Notes: a model not told the origin generated them from the letters alone. A stretch of 64,000 bases of DNA from Circinella umbellata (GCA_025093555.1 JAIWNF010000002.1:992001-1056000); one strand, 5' to 3'; shown: positions 38,385 to 51,346, counted from the stretch's first letter. Program-made: numbers and translations.

Positions 38385-39306
38385 ATTAGTAATAAAAAAA
38401 AAGAAAAATTTACAATGGAAAGGAAAAGAGAAAGAGTGCTTGGCGAAAAAATAAAAAAAAAATCTACCACCAATTTTTTTTTTTTTGCTATTCCTAAAAT
38501 GATTTCTGTAGAACCCAAAAAAAAAACCTCATACCCGTCACATGCAGATATAGTACTGTAACACGGAGATGTTGTCAAGAATGATGAAAAAAAACAGCAT
38601 TACATCTAGTAAAGTAGTTGGACTGGGTTAACAGAATGGTGAGCATATAAAAAAGGTGTGTTATAATTGATATATCCTCTCGACAATTTTTTTTTTAAAA
38701 AAACCAAGTATTTCAATACCTTGTTTACCATAATAACAGATCTTTATAAGTCGCCTTGAAATGAATATATTGAAGTCAATGTGTATTGTCTATATAAAAA
38801 ACCAGACTCGATTTGAATTTTTTAAAACAAAAATAGGAGTAAAAAAAAAAAAAAAGATGAATCAGAAAATCAAATAAACTATGCACTTTGCCCTTCTTTT
38901 ATTTCTTTTTATGAAAATAAAATTTACGGCCATAGTATCGTAACATTTTTTTACATGTTGAATTCTTTTATTTATTTTTGAAAGTAGAATAAAAGCTTAA
39001 TAATTACAGTTGTTGTTTTGGCTCCTGCATCCGTTATGTACTTCAAAAAAAAAAAAGTCATATTTCAATATTATAATATAGTTCAGGCACCTCGTTTTCA
39101 GGAGAGCCGTATAGTAACCGGTTACCTATAATAATTTATTAAGTTTTTTTTAGCGCGACATTACCAAGAACACTCAAAATACATGTATGTTACAAGAAGG
39201 GGTAGTGAAAAAAAATACTATATATATAGATGGAAGAAACAAAAAAGTGTGAACTTGTGTTGTCGTTTTTTTCTTCGACGTTTTATTTTTATTTTCTTCA
39301 TTACTA
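38385..39306. other. Divergent promoter region, PB1-like C / alkaline phosphatase
   Basis: About 920 bp. It contains the 12-bp palindrome GTAACCGGTTAC (39114-39125) with an AACCGGTT core, 182 bp before the phosphatase start. Otherwise A/T runs only. Confidence 0.6.
39114..39125. promoter_or_regulatory. AACCGGTT palindrome, Grainyhead/CP2-type site
   Basis: GTAACCGGTTAC is perfectly palindromic, and AACCGGTT is the known recognition core of Grainyhead/CP2 factors, which exist in fungi and act on cell-wall and separation genes. It lies 182 bp upstream of the secreted alkaline phosphatase. Binding here is inferred. Confidence 0.4.
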
Positions 39307-41928
39307 ATGACAAAAGTAATGTTGTCTTTTTACTTTTTGTCTTTAATTACTTTATTATTTAAAAGTAATGTAGTAGTATTTGCTGGTCGCCCAGGTATCT
39401 ACGAACGTCATCCTGATCCTCAAGGTCAATTTCCTCGTCTTGGTGCCTGTCCAGACGATCATGCTTGCATATTTCCAGCTGATGTGTAAATTAATCATTC
39501 TTTTTCTACCACATAATATCATTTCTTACAAGTAATCTTTTCCCATATCTATTATCTTTTATAAACTAACTAAAAAACCTTTTAAATCATTATATTCCCA
39601 TTCTATTATTTTAGCTCACAATTTCTTCCCGGTGCTCATTTTGATTTAAGAGTTGAATTACATGCATACGATAAGAATACAAAAAGTCCAGCACCAGATT
39701 TTTATAAAGATTTCAAAACAACTGTTCGTAAAGAAAATGGTCCATGGATCGATGTGAATGAATTTTTTGATATTCAAGAAAATCCAACATTGGAATATTG
39801 GAATTTTACTTGGGCAGATTCAGCTGAAGTATTTTATGCTGATGCTTTGGGTAATGGTAAAAAACCTATTGATGTTAATGTTTCGTCAAGAGTATGGCGT
39901 AAACTCAAATTTGATGAACCAGGAACCTATGATGTATCTGTTCAGTACAGTTCTACAGAGGCATATACAGTTCGTTATACTGTCATTGAGGTGAATATTT
40001 ATAAAATTTATTTAATTAGGCATATATTCTATTTCTTTGCTGACCTTAAAAATATCGATCACTTTATTGGGATGCAATGATGCATATTATATGTATATTA
40101 TATAGCCACGTAAACCTAAACGAAAAGCAAAGAACGCCATTCTGTTTATTGCTGACGGTTGTAATATAGGGGTGAGCACAAAACAATAGCTAATAATAAT
40201 AGTCAGCTTAATTATATTTTCTTTTTTTTTTGAGGACTTATACTGAGTAATAAATAATGATATATAGATGATTACTGCCGCTCGAGCCATTGCCCGAAAA
40301 CATACATCTGGAAAATTTGTCGATGATGGTCTTTTAACATTTGAAGACTTTGATAACCTAGGTCATATTATTACTCATTCTATTGACGGTCTCGTAACAG
40401 ATTCTTGTAATTCTGCGAGTGCTTATGCTACAGGTCACAAAACAAGTGTCGGAGCACTTAACGTTTATGCCGATTCTTCCCCATCCTTTCTTGATGATCC
40501 TAAAGTTGAAGATATTACAGAAATAATACGCCGACGTCAACCCGGTAAAGCCATTGGTATCGTCACAACAGCGAGTGTTCAGGATGCAACCCCTGCTGCA
40601 TTTTATTCTCATACAAGAACAAGAGCCATTCCTGATCATATAACGGATCAAATTGCTAACGGTGTTCCAGATTGGGTGAATGCTGTTGAACCAGATGTAT
40701 TATTGGGCGGTGGGGCTAAACATTTTAAAGGGGAAAAATCTCTCAATGGAACAGATTATTACACTTTATTACAAGATAAGCATAATTATCAAGTCGTTAT
40801 GGACAAGCAGCATTTAAATGAATATAATGGTCAAGATAAACTTTTGGGTATATTCCGACAAGATAACATGGATGTGTAAGAAGATATTTATACATATATT
40901 TATATTTAACTAAGTGGATACACGATAAAATTGTAACGGCTGACACCATAAAAATATGTTATTTATTAGATGGCTCGAGCGTAATGTTTACGTAAATAAT
41001 ACAGTAGGAAATGAAGCAGCGCCTGATCTTAGTGGTACAGATGCACTAGGTTCAAATCAACCTGGATTAGATGATATGACATTAAAAGCTTTGGAAGTGT
41101 TGAAGAAACGAGGAGGAGACGATGGATTCTTTTTGATGTCAGAAGCTGCATCTGTAGATAAAATGGTTCATTACTTGGATTTTCCTCGTGCATACGCTGA
41201 CTTGATTGAAATGGATATGACAATTAAAAAAACAATTGAATGGCTAAAGGTAAATATAACACCTCCTATATAATTATTTTTTTTGTTCTCCATATCTATA
41301 TAAAATTATTAATTTTCGCATTAATCCTATATATTCTATATAGAAAAATGGTGAATATGAAGATACATTAATTCTTTTCACTGCTGATCATTCTCATAGT
41401 TTTGATGTCTTTGGTACTGTTGATCAAGAATTATTGACTTCTCAAGCTCCTTCTCAAGAAAATATGCGTTATTCCGTGGGTGTTTATGAACATTCTGGAT
41501 GGCCTGGTTTTGTTAATCAAGATCAGTATGGATTTCCCGATAACTGGGATCCACGATTTGCTTTGGCTGGTGGAACTGGTAGTGGACCAGATCATTTCGA
41601 ATCTTGGAAACTTTCTGCTGATAAACCTCGTATGCCTACTGTGCAAAATGATAATAAAATCGTTGGTTCAAATAAAGACGATCAAGCTGGAAGTTATGGT
41701 CATGGTCTTAAATGGAATGGAAATATTCCAGTGAATCAAATAGTAGACGTTCATTCAATGGCGGACGTAGCTATTTACTCCAACGGTCCAGGATCAGATT
41801 TATTCAAGAAAACAATAGAGAATTGGGATTTGTTTTTTAAAATGACTGAAGCATTGGATTTACAATATCCTAACGAAGAGGATACTGTGTCTGATAAAAA
41901 TAGTATTAATCATAAACAACAAAAATAA
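39307..41928 (+). CDS. Secreted alkaline phosphatase with extra N-terminal domain
   Basis: Six-exon gene of 697 residues: exons 39307-39485, 39615-39990, 40106-40171, 40268-40875, 40970-41249 and 41344-41928. A signal peptide (about 1-27, ending VVFAG) is followed by a domain of about 160 residues, probably beta-rich (GAHFDLRVELHAYD, WNFTWADSAEVFY, YDVSVQYSSTEAYTVRYTV), before the phosphatase core. The core shows NAILFIADGCNIG (metal-binding Asp; most homologues have FIGDGMG), TDSCNSASAYATGHK (nucleophile Ser near 254), a late LFTADHSHSFDVFG metal motif and VHSMADVAIYSNGPG. Alkaline phosphatases release phosphate from monoesters using two zinc and one magnesium. No GPI signal is evident at the Lys/Gln-rich C-terminus, so the enzyme is probably secreted or vacuolar. 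Confidence 0.9.
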
Positions 41929-42540
41929 GATTCTTCATGTATAATTCAATTAAATACCTATTGTTATTTTCTTTCCCCCCCTTTTTTTTTATAAGCAAAC
42001 ATGTTTTTGTAATAAATAATAATTATTATATTCTTATCTACACTAAAACCAGAAAATATTCATATTGAAAGTTACCCTTAATTTTAATTAAAATACGGGA
42101 AATTGGCCAACAATATGAACTTTTTTTAAACGTACTGTTGACTTTACTATTACATAATTATATTCATCAGTTATATCACTTTATGTAATATTGATTTTGA
42201 TACTACGTACGTAATAAGCAATATACAATGTAATTTAAACGTAAACTCTTTTTTTAAAAAAAAAAAACTATAAATACGACAAATTACTATTTACTAATGT
42301 ACACAATATATATGCTGAAAAAAAATTGGATGAATAAAGGGAGGTAGAAGAGGAAAAAAAAAAGGAGATATGATAATAAGAAAAAAATTATGTGCGTGGA
42401 ATGGAAATAAAAGAATAATAATAATAATAATAAAAAGGGAGAATCGTAGATGAGAATAATTAAAACGATTAAATAAGATCTACATATTAAAAGAATAAAT
42501 GAATAAAGAAAAAATATTACATGATAAAGGTAGTAAAATG
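41929..42540. other. Convergent intergenic region, phosphatase / Uds1 protein
   Basis: About 610 bp with AATAAA-like signals near 42010-42020 and TAA repeats near 42416-42433. No gene seen. Confidence 0.6.
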
Positions 42541-45500
42541 TTAAGTAGTAGTAGTAGTAGGTGTAATAGGATAAGCAACAAAATTCGTTTGAACACCTGT
42601 GTTTACAGTATCCCATCGTTTCAATTCTAATTCATGCTTCCTATTACGAAGTTCAATTTCCACTTGTCGTCGTTTCTCCGCCTCCTTTTCCATTTCTTGT
42701 TCATGGTCAGCTTTTACTTTGGCCATTAATTGTCTGAACTCTTTACGTAATGTCATTGTGGAACCATCTTTACCAATACCATCTTTCACCTTGTAATCTG
42801 CCAAATTTTTATCCAATAAATGTTTTTCTCGTGTCAAGGTTTGGACTTGTTGTTCATACTTCTTACGTTCATGGTTAAAGTCAGCAATATTACGCGTTAA
42901 TTTGTCGTATTCTTTAAAAACAGCGCCAAGTTCTGCTTCCACATCAGCGGATTGAAGCATCAATGCAGCTTCTCGTCGGGTATATTCTTCTTGTGCTGTT
43001 TTAAATGCTATATGAAGTTGCTCCAATTCTTCTTGTTGTTTGGTATTATTATCATCATTATTGTTGATACTTGCTGTGGATGGTGATTGTTGTAAAATTA
43101 TGGTTACCATACCTTCCAATGAGGATGTGGATGTCTTGGTCAATGCTTGATTTACTTGTGCATGTAATGTATCCAAACGATCTTTTGCTGAAGTTTCACG
43201 TTCTTTCGAAACTTCTAGTTCGGCTTGAATAACTTCTTTTTCTCGCATTAAGGTATTATATTTTAAGTCGTCCTCTTCTTTTTGTTGTAATCGTGCTGAA
43301 GAAGAAGATTGTTCATTACGGTATATTGTTGTTTCTTTTTCCAGTTCCTGAATCTTTTGAGTTAATTCTTGTTCACGTTTATTGGCCTGCAATAATGATT
43401 GATTAAGTTCAGATATCTTGTTATTAGAAGCTTCCATGGATGATTTCTCTTGTGACGCTGATGAAGCAGATGCCATCATAAGTTCAAGTTCAAGTTCTTG
43501 GATACGACGATTTAATGTAGCTTGTTCGTCTTGTGATCTTGATTCACGCTGTTGGGCTTGATATAACACTCTATTCAGTTCATCTTGTAATTGTAACATA
43601 TCATCTTGGTGTTCATCTAGTTGTTTCTGTAATTCTGCTTGACGAAACTTTGACTGGCTTTGAGATTCTTCCAATGACTTACGTGCTTCAATTTCTCGTG
43701 CCAATTGCTCTTCTAATTGTTTTGTTGATGATGATAGTCTGTTTTGTTGTTGTTGTTTTGCTTGTGCTAACTGGTATTCCCATTCCTGCTTTTGTCTTGA
43801 GAATTCAGCTAATTGGGTATTAAATCGATGGTGCATTTCCTCTTCACGCTCTCGTAACTGGGCTAACTCTTTCTCTAACTCATTACTATTGTTGTTGTAA
43901 CCATTTTTGTCTCGTGTAACATGATGAGTACCTCCATCTAATAATAACTGTTTTTCAATGATATCCAAAAGTGCATGAGCTTGTTGATGATCGTCAAAAC
44001 TAGTCATACTGGTCCGCACAGATGCATGAAACATGGAATCGTCTGAAAGATTTCCATCATCGCTTACACTTTCGGCGTGATGACGACTCGTAACACTGTT
44101 TTTTGTTTTACGTTTGAAAACATCTTGATGAAAATGATGTTGAGTTGTTTTTGAAAGAGAAAATGAACATTTTTTGGCAAGTTTTTCAAGTCGTAAAACA
44201 ACATCTGCAGGATACTCTTCGCGTCTCTTTTTACCATTATTGGATAATACGTTATTGGTAGTAATTTTTGATACTGGTAATGGTACATGAGGCGTAACTG
44301 AAGAAGACAATCGTTCATTGCTTTGAAATGTAATTGCTAAAGTTCCCGCCAGATGATGTAAATATCTTTCTTGAGATTCACATACATGAGAAAACGTGTA
44401 ATAAAGTTCTTGGGTCAACTGATTAATATTGTTTGCATGCATTTGTATATCCATAATAAGAGGTCGGTTTTGATTATCCACTACAAGTTTAAGCATAGAA
44501 CTATAGGTTTGTTGTATGTTTGTTTCCAGGAGTACTCGATCACGAATACTATCTACATTGGATTTGGCTCGTGAATATTTCTATTGTAAATCAAAAAAAA
44601 AAACGTGTTAGGTATGTTTGATATATATTTATATCTTCTTACGCCTGTAAAGCATTCACTTTCTAAATGGATCACTTTACCTTTTGCCATTTTTCCGCAT
44701 CCATAATACCCGTTAACGTTGGAAACTCCATTGCAGTAAGAGCAGCATGAGATATAGTTAATTGTCGATCAATCTCATTTGGATCTACCATCATCGTCTT
44801 TCCATCGTCGGTTTTATCAATAGAAAAAGGTAAAGAATTATGACCATGTGCATATTCGGTCCAAGGTAAGGTAATTCCAAATGCTGTAGTAGTAGCAGTA
44901 GTTAATGTATTAATCGTTTCAGACTTTGTAGAAGAAACGAGTGTATTGGAAGATGTATTCGTACTAAATGTTGTTGCTGTAGTCTCTTCTGCAATATCAT
45001 CGTCATCGTCACCATAATCACTACTACTACTACTAGCGCTGTCATCATCGGTGAAACTATGGATACTGGAGACACTGGCCTGACTATTTCCACTTGTAGG
45101 ACGTAGGTCTTTCAGTGAATTTTCTAATGACCCTTTAGAACCATCCACTTGTAGTTGATTGTTATTCATCTCTTTTCCCTTTTGCATTGTTGTAGTTGTT
45201 GCCGTTGTCGGAGTAGTAACTGGCATTACAGTATCTTTTTTTTGTACATTACGCTCTTTTGTTTCTATGAATGTTTCCTCTTTTGTCGGTAAACTTGGTA
45301 GAGGCGAAGATGGCTTTTGAATGTTACTGGTATTAGAACTAACTGGTGTTGGAATGGGAGAGAAACTTTGGTCGCCCAAAATACTATCCATAAGATCATT
45401 TACTTCGTTAATGACAGAGTTATTATCAAAATCACTAACACTGCTATTACTGATATCAGTGCTGATGCTCTTGGCTGAGAGCCGTCCAACACTTCCTTTT

Positions 45501-46456
45501 TCTGTGCTTAGTTGATCATATGAAAATTTTAATTCGTTCGTCGGTTTATCTAACGGATGTACAAGTCTATCGTTTATCGGTGGGGGTTTCGTTATTGGCT
45601 CAGATAAGTCCCTAGATGAAGATGATGGGGTAGTAGTTGTTTCGCTTGAAGTATGGTGACTTTTATTAATTGAAGAATGAGACTCTGCCGGTGGGGTATT
45701 TTCCTTCTCTAAGGTAGCTGTCGTTTCTTTAGTTGTAATAGTAGGTAGTGATACATTATTATTGTCATTATTAATATCCGTCCTAGTACTATTTGACTTT
45801 GCGGTTGAATTTTTTTCTTCCGTACTTGTGAAATCTACTGTTTGTTGTAAAGGTTTGGTAGTAGTAGCCACACTACCACTGCTTATTATTGGCGTTGATG
45901 AAGAAGAGGAAGATGAAGAAGGTGTTTGTGGAATTGCGTTCTTGGGCGCTGTTGGTATCGTTGCTATGGATGTGGTATTAATGGATGAGGATAGTGATGA
46001 TTTTTTAGTCGCCGCTGGACTTGAAGATTTATTGATACTATCGTCTTGTTTTTTCGAACTAACACTCGATTTCAACATTTTTGCTTTCCAAGGATTTGCA
46101 GAAACTGTACTTGAACTAGCCATTTTTTGTACTGAGGCACGAACATGTTTACGAGACGCTAAAGCTGATATTTTAGATAAACTATCTTTTGTTGTTGTTG
46201 ATGTGGAAGTTGAAGTTGTTGGAGTTTTGGAGAATTTTGACGTGGTTTGTGTTACAGTACTCTTATTAATTTTTGCCAAAGGAGGTTTCGTGTCTTTTTG
46301 TTCTGCGGCAAAAAATGGATTATCTTTGAGTTTATAATTTATGGCAGGTCGAGTTGCTTTTGACTATAGAAAAAAAAAAGAGTCAGTTTAAAAAAAAAAT
46401 GACGAAAAATAAAATAAGATTTATCATTCATTGCTTTTTTTTTTTACCTGACTCAT
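42541..46456 (-). CDS. Coiled-coil protein with Uds1-like (up-regulated during septation) domain
   Basis: Three-exon gene of 1243 residues: exons 46448-46456 (only ATG AGT CAG), 44681-46363 and 42541-44580. The N-terminal half (about 20-520) is disordered and Ser/Thr/Pro-rich. A conserved segment around 545-640 (FPTLTGIMDAEKWQKVKYSR, RDRVLLETNIQQTY, ANNINQLTQELYYTFSHVCE, SQERYLHHLAG) resembles the fungal Uds1 domain. From about 750 to the end it is a long coiled coil (EKELAQLREREEEMHHRF and so on), ending in a Thr-rich tail. Uds1-type proteins associate with septation or polarity in fission yeast; a cytoskeletal scaffold is the likely role. The Uds1 call rests on remembered motif shape; the coiled coil itself is certain. 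Confidence 0.75.
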
Positions 46457-47112
46457 TGTAACATGTCACTTTTTTTTTATTATTGTAACGGGGTTTTCAA
46501 ATGAAGGGAAGGGCAAAAAAAAAGTATTATAAAAATTAAGAGTGAGGGAGAAAAAGAAAGGAAAAAAAAAAGAGTGTATGAAGAATATTATAGTAAACTG
46601 AAAAGAATGATAATAACAATAATAATAAGGAGTGAAAGAAAAAGAAAGAAATTGTTTAATAGTAACCAAGGTAACGAAAAAGACGAATACTTTTTGTCAT
46701 GAAAATAAAACCCAATGAATTTGCCATATTTGGTACAATAGCATATGGTGTGATGTTGTTTCCTTTTGTTTTCGTTCGGGGAGTATGTATATAAAGAGGG
46801 AGGGGGGAGATTCAATGTATCCAAAAAAAAAACCACTTACTTGTTCTTGTAACTTGTATAAAATACTCTTATCAAGGGATCTTCTTATGATGCCATTTTT
46901 ATTTATTTTCACAATCATTCCTATTTTCATTCAATTCATTTATTGTTATGTGCGCACTGTCCACATTTCTTATTCTGTAAGTTATTTTTTTTATACTTTT
47001 TTTTACACGTGCCTAGAGGAGTAGTAAAAATAATCTTTCATCATCATCATTGTATAATAGTCTGATATTAAAACTTATACTTTGTTACATTTTGCCCGGA
47101 ATCTGTTTTTTA
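46457..47112. other. Intergenic region between Uds1 protein and INTS9
   Basis: About 660 bp. A minus-strand stretch 46841-46918 has an acceptor-like AAAATAG, an open frame (MIVKINKNGIIRRSLDK) and a good donor (CAA|GTAAGT), but no in-frame continuation was found. Confidence 0.5.
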
Positions 47113-49530
47113 TTAGGTATCATTATTATTAAAAGGAGCTATCTGTGTTGGTTTAAGTAAATATTCATCGTAAGGTTCTGTTATTGGTTGCAATTCGTAA
47201 TTGTTATTATACATAGCAAGAGCCCCAGTAATCGGTGCAATCGCATAAACCACGCCATTAATTTGAGCTGCTTCGGGTACAAGTCTTGCTGCCAACTAAA
47301 ATAATAAAAGAATTTCATGTCAATAATGAGAAAATATTTTTAACGATGATATTGAATGAAAGAAAATTTACCTCTTCCGAAATAACAATCATTTCCATCT
47401 TATTCTTAAAACCAATTGATATCGATTCTCCTGGATTCATTGTATGTAATTGTGTGGCTTCAGGGTGTTCCATTTCCCATTTCTCCTTAAAACGATCAGA
47501 TCCCAACATGTCAGGTATGATTATATGTGGTGGTGGTGCGTCTCGACAAGCTGTAGCAAGAATGGATCCAACATCCCAAAGCGATACTCGAGTATTAAGT
47601 ATCAATGATATTATTTTCATTCTAGAGTGTGGAATATCTTGTGATAAAAGTGTTTCTGGGTCTTATGTATGTAATATTTATATTTTCATTATTAATCTTC
47701 TTCCGTTCTTTTTGTTTTGTTTTGCTTTGTTTCAAAATAAGTATTTCTTTTTCTATCCATTTACCTGTAATAATACAAAGATTTCGCTGATCTTTACCCC
47801 AATGTTCTAACGCAGATACTACAGAACCTTTTTTTAAGCAAGTATAATCACCAGTAAATAGTATACTTGGTTCCTTGATATCAATAGCATCTTGTAAAGA
47901 ATCATAAGCAAATAATTCTTTTTCTTCTTGTAGTTGACCATGCTCCAATGGCTTCGTTGCCATATTAACAATATCTTGATGTCCTGCTGTCATCCTATTA
48001 TTTTGTGTGTGTAAGAAATTAAAAAAACGTGGTCATTTTTGCTACGTTTGACAAAAAAAAAGTTTAAATAAATTACCATTCACCGAGAATATTTGCATAT
48101 TCAAGACTCCGTCGTGCCACAGGACTAGCAACATAAAATGGAATTGACATATGAAGACTTTTTAAATGTCTTGCTAAATCACCAATAAGATCAAAAATAT
48201 TTCCCATCATTGATATTGGAAATAAAACATTTTTTTGACTTTGTAATGTTAAGGCTTATTAATGAGTGTTGTTGTTGTTTTTTTAGCGAAAAATAAAAGT
48301 CAATTAGCATGCATAAAATATAGCTTATTAATTACATAGCATTATCAACAAATAGTAAAAGGAGGGAGAGTTTACCTGTATGACTTAATATTTTTTTACG
48401 TATACTTTCAGTATCATTTTGTTCTCCACTTCGTACATCACTTACTAATACCACATCTGCTTTTTCCATAATTGTCATATCAAATAATGCTGGATGTCGA
48501 TTGGCGACAATACTTGAAGTAGACATCAGTACTATTTTTCGATCTGTTGCTTCTAAACTCCAGTTTGCAGAACCCAAAGAATAACCAGAACTATAAGGTA
48601 CAAGAGTCGTGGTTTCGTAAAGTGACTAATAATAATAATATACCCATAGAATGGTTGCATGAGATTTTTTTTTATTATATTCAACAATGAGCTTTCTCTC
48701 AGGTTTAGTTTTATTTACCAAATGTTCATTAAATCTGACAGGTTTGATTTTTTGCATACAAAGTCGAATATCACGAAGAGTGTAAAGTGATCGCCATTGC
48801 TCATCTACACGTCTATTCATACTACCAACTTGAGAGAAATGAAGTGCTGATTCAGGTGAAATAAAAGAACCTTGTCTACCATGATAAGCAACTAATTCTT
48901 CCATACGTTGCCTTTTTTTAAATAAACATAAGGTATATATATTATATAGAAAAGAGAAATAAGAGACGTATTATTATCAAAGAAAAAGAAACCAGTCATT
49001 ATTAAACTCAAAAATAATCAAACGAAAATCAAGGGAAAGAGAGAGAGAGAGAGAGAGAAGGAAAGAGAATTTCTTATGCTTCATATAATTAATTTTCCAC
49101 ACCTTGCAAATTCAATAGCTGGTTCAGTAGCAAATATCTTGCCTTTATATCCCAAATATTCAGTCAAGAAAGGTAATCCAAGCATCAATTCACTATTAGC
49201 AACTAATACAACATCGATTTGGTTTAAATCCACTAGACTGAAATTCACTGTACGAAATACACAACCGTCATCACAGCGATCCAGTAATGTTGTATCGTTT
49301 CCTTGAATATCTTTGGTATTGTGGATTATTCGTGATAATATTGTGTCGAGTTGATTAAAACCCATATTACCCATGGATGGTGGTGTTGATGGTGATACAT
49401 CATCAATGTCTGCTAGTTTACTAAGAGCTTTAATTTCTAATGGACAATTAAATAATATTGTATTTCCTTTAAATTCAACAAGGAATGTAGTAGGTCGTGC
49501 ACCAGGTCGATCTAAACATTCGATTTTCAT
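47113..49530 (-). CDS. INTS9: Integrator complex subunit 9 (catalytically inactive MBL/beta-CASP protein)
   Basis: Seven-exon gene of 583 residues: exons 49103-49530, 48719-48911, 48376-48625, 48077-48254, 47765-47994, 47372-47661 and 47113-47295. INTS9 pairs with the endonuclease INTS11 in Integrator, which cleaves snRNA and paused Pol II transcripts. Order matches animal INTS9: IECLDRPGARPTTFLVEFKG, DLNQIDVVLVANSELMLGLPFLTEYLGYKG, KIFATEPAIEFAR, VPYSSGYSLGSANWSLEA, FPISMMGNIFDL, FYVASPVARRSLEYANILGEW and PSILFTGDYTCLKKGSVVSALEHWG. The zinc-binding HxHxDH is absent, as expected for this inactive paralogue. Human INTS9 (658 residues) ends in a domain that dimerises with INTS11; here the protein stops soon after the beta-CASP/MBL part and that domain is not found. 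Confidence 0.88.
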
Positions 49531-51346
49531 TTTTATTGTAAAGAGAGCAGAAAAAAAAAGAGGGTAAAAGGGGAAGATAGAGTAGCGACGTGTTTGTGCA
49601 AAATTCACGAAAATGCGGCTGGCTAGGTAGGTGAAGGACTTTCTATATTTATCATTAATAATGACGTCATCAATTCATATAATGTGGCATGAAAACTAAA
49701 TCATGTTTGACTGACTATCTAAAGCTGGAGGTCTTAATAAATTATTTTAACAATTTAAGAGGATTTGGCGCAGCATTAACATCACGATCCATGTGCTAAC
49801 AGCTCAAATTGAACAATTCTCGCCAAAATGCTCCTTTTGCGTGAAGGATAATATATAGTCCGAAGAAAAGGCTGGAGAGTATTCTATGTATAAGAAGGTA
49901 CTATATGTGTACATATATACAAATATAATAAATTTCAATTTAACATAGTCGTACTACTACGGACATCGTAGTAGCAATAAAAATCACTTGATCGGCTACT
50001 TACGACTCCATCATGCGTATGTATCATACTTGGGACATTGTGTCTCCCATTCGATTTGCTTCTACAAGCAAGTGAAAACAAAGAAATAGACTATACCTTA
50101 ACCAAATTCGTTTCTCAATCCTCGTAAATAATGTTGGTTGTGTGTATTTAGCACATCCTGGTGTACTTGTTGAGGCAACTGAGTAATTAAATATTAGAGT
50201 ACACTTTTGTTAATATATAACGTGTGAGAATTGTCTTTTTAACAATACGTACATTATTATTCAGGACAGTAGTGGGAACAAGAACATTATTGGGAACAAG
50301 CTGAAACAAAACTCTCCAAAAATTAAGGCTCAAAATGTTAGGGAATCCGCCTGTGTAAGCTTCAGAACGTCCCTTCGAGGCAGTTGGTAATGCTCGGCAT
50401 TTTGTGACACGTTGTGTGGTAGTTCTGTTTGGGCAGATTAATCAAAACTATCTGTTTAGTACTTTAGTAATTTATTACTATTGTATCCCCTTTTTTAATT
50501 TCTATTGTGTAATCCGCTAGCTAGTTGTGTACATATAAAAGAATAACTGATATTATACTTGTGATTTCCTTTTGAATGAGTCAAAAGAAAGGGGTTGGAG
50601 AACAATAGCAATGTTTGGCGAATATTCTTTTTTTCTCTTGTACATTAACTTACGGGAGGGTTACCGCGGCTAAAAATGGTGTGAATTTACCTAATTCTCT
50701 AAATGAGTTTGCATGAAAAAGGACAACCATACATTTTCATGGAATAAATCTATAAATCTCTATTACAAAAATAGCTGAACACTGTATATGAATTTTGCAT
50801 CAATCTGAATAAAATAGCTATGAAGATATATCTATAAATATGAATGAAAATGTATGCTTTATGGCTGATTATCTATGAAATCCTATACGTATACTTCTTT
50901 GTGTAATCATGATCATGTGACAAGAAGTGTTCCCATGCACTTTTTATATTGCTTTTCTCATTATCTGGCACAGTGAATGGTCCACAAAAAGAAAAATGTA
51001 TTATTTCAAAGTGATTATTATAATAAAAGTGGATCTACTAATTATATTATATGACATGGTATATCATATATATTCATAAAGCAAAATGTGTATTATTTAT
51101 AATCCAGTGCTGAAAACCTATGAGTTTATCTTTTATCAATTTATCAATATCTATGCTTCAATTTAATCTACGAATCTGCGTGAAGTGGCACTTTTCATAG
51201 AAATCTATTCATTTCATTCTATTAAAAAAGGGGTACTGTTTGTCCTAATGTATATCCTTTAATCAAGAAGAATCAAGTAAAGAGAGGTTTTCATTATTTG
51301 GAACCATACGCCATACATATACAACCACAACACCAAATGACTCATA
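49531..51346. other. Gene-poor region upstream of INTS9
   Basis: 1.8 kb with less simple sequence than other intergenic DNA. It holds the CRE palindrome (49661-49670), a perfect 8-bp-stem hairpin (CTACTACG/CGTAGTAG, 49954-49974) and a repeated GGGAACAAG near 50270-50300. No frame, RNA or transposon ends were established. Confidence 0.5.
49661..49670. promoter_or_regulatory. CRE palindrome ATGACGTCAT
   Basis: Full TGACGTCA core in a 10-bp palindrome, 132 bp upstream of the INTS9 start codon. This is the classical site of ATF/CREB-type bZIP factors. Function here is inferred from sequence and position. Confidence 0.55.
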
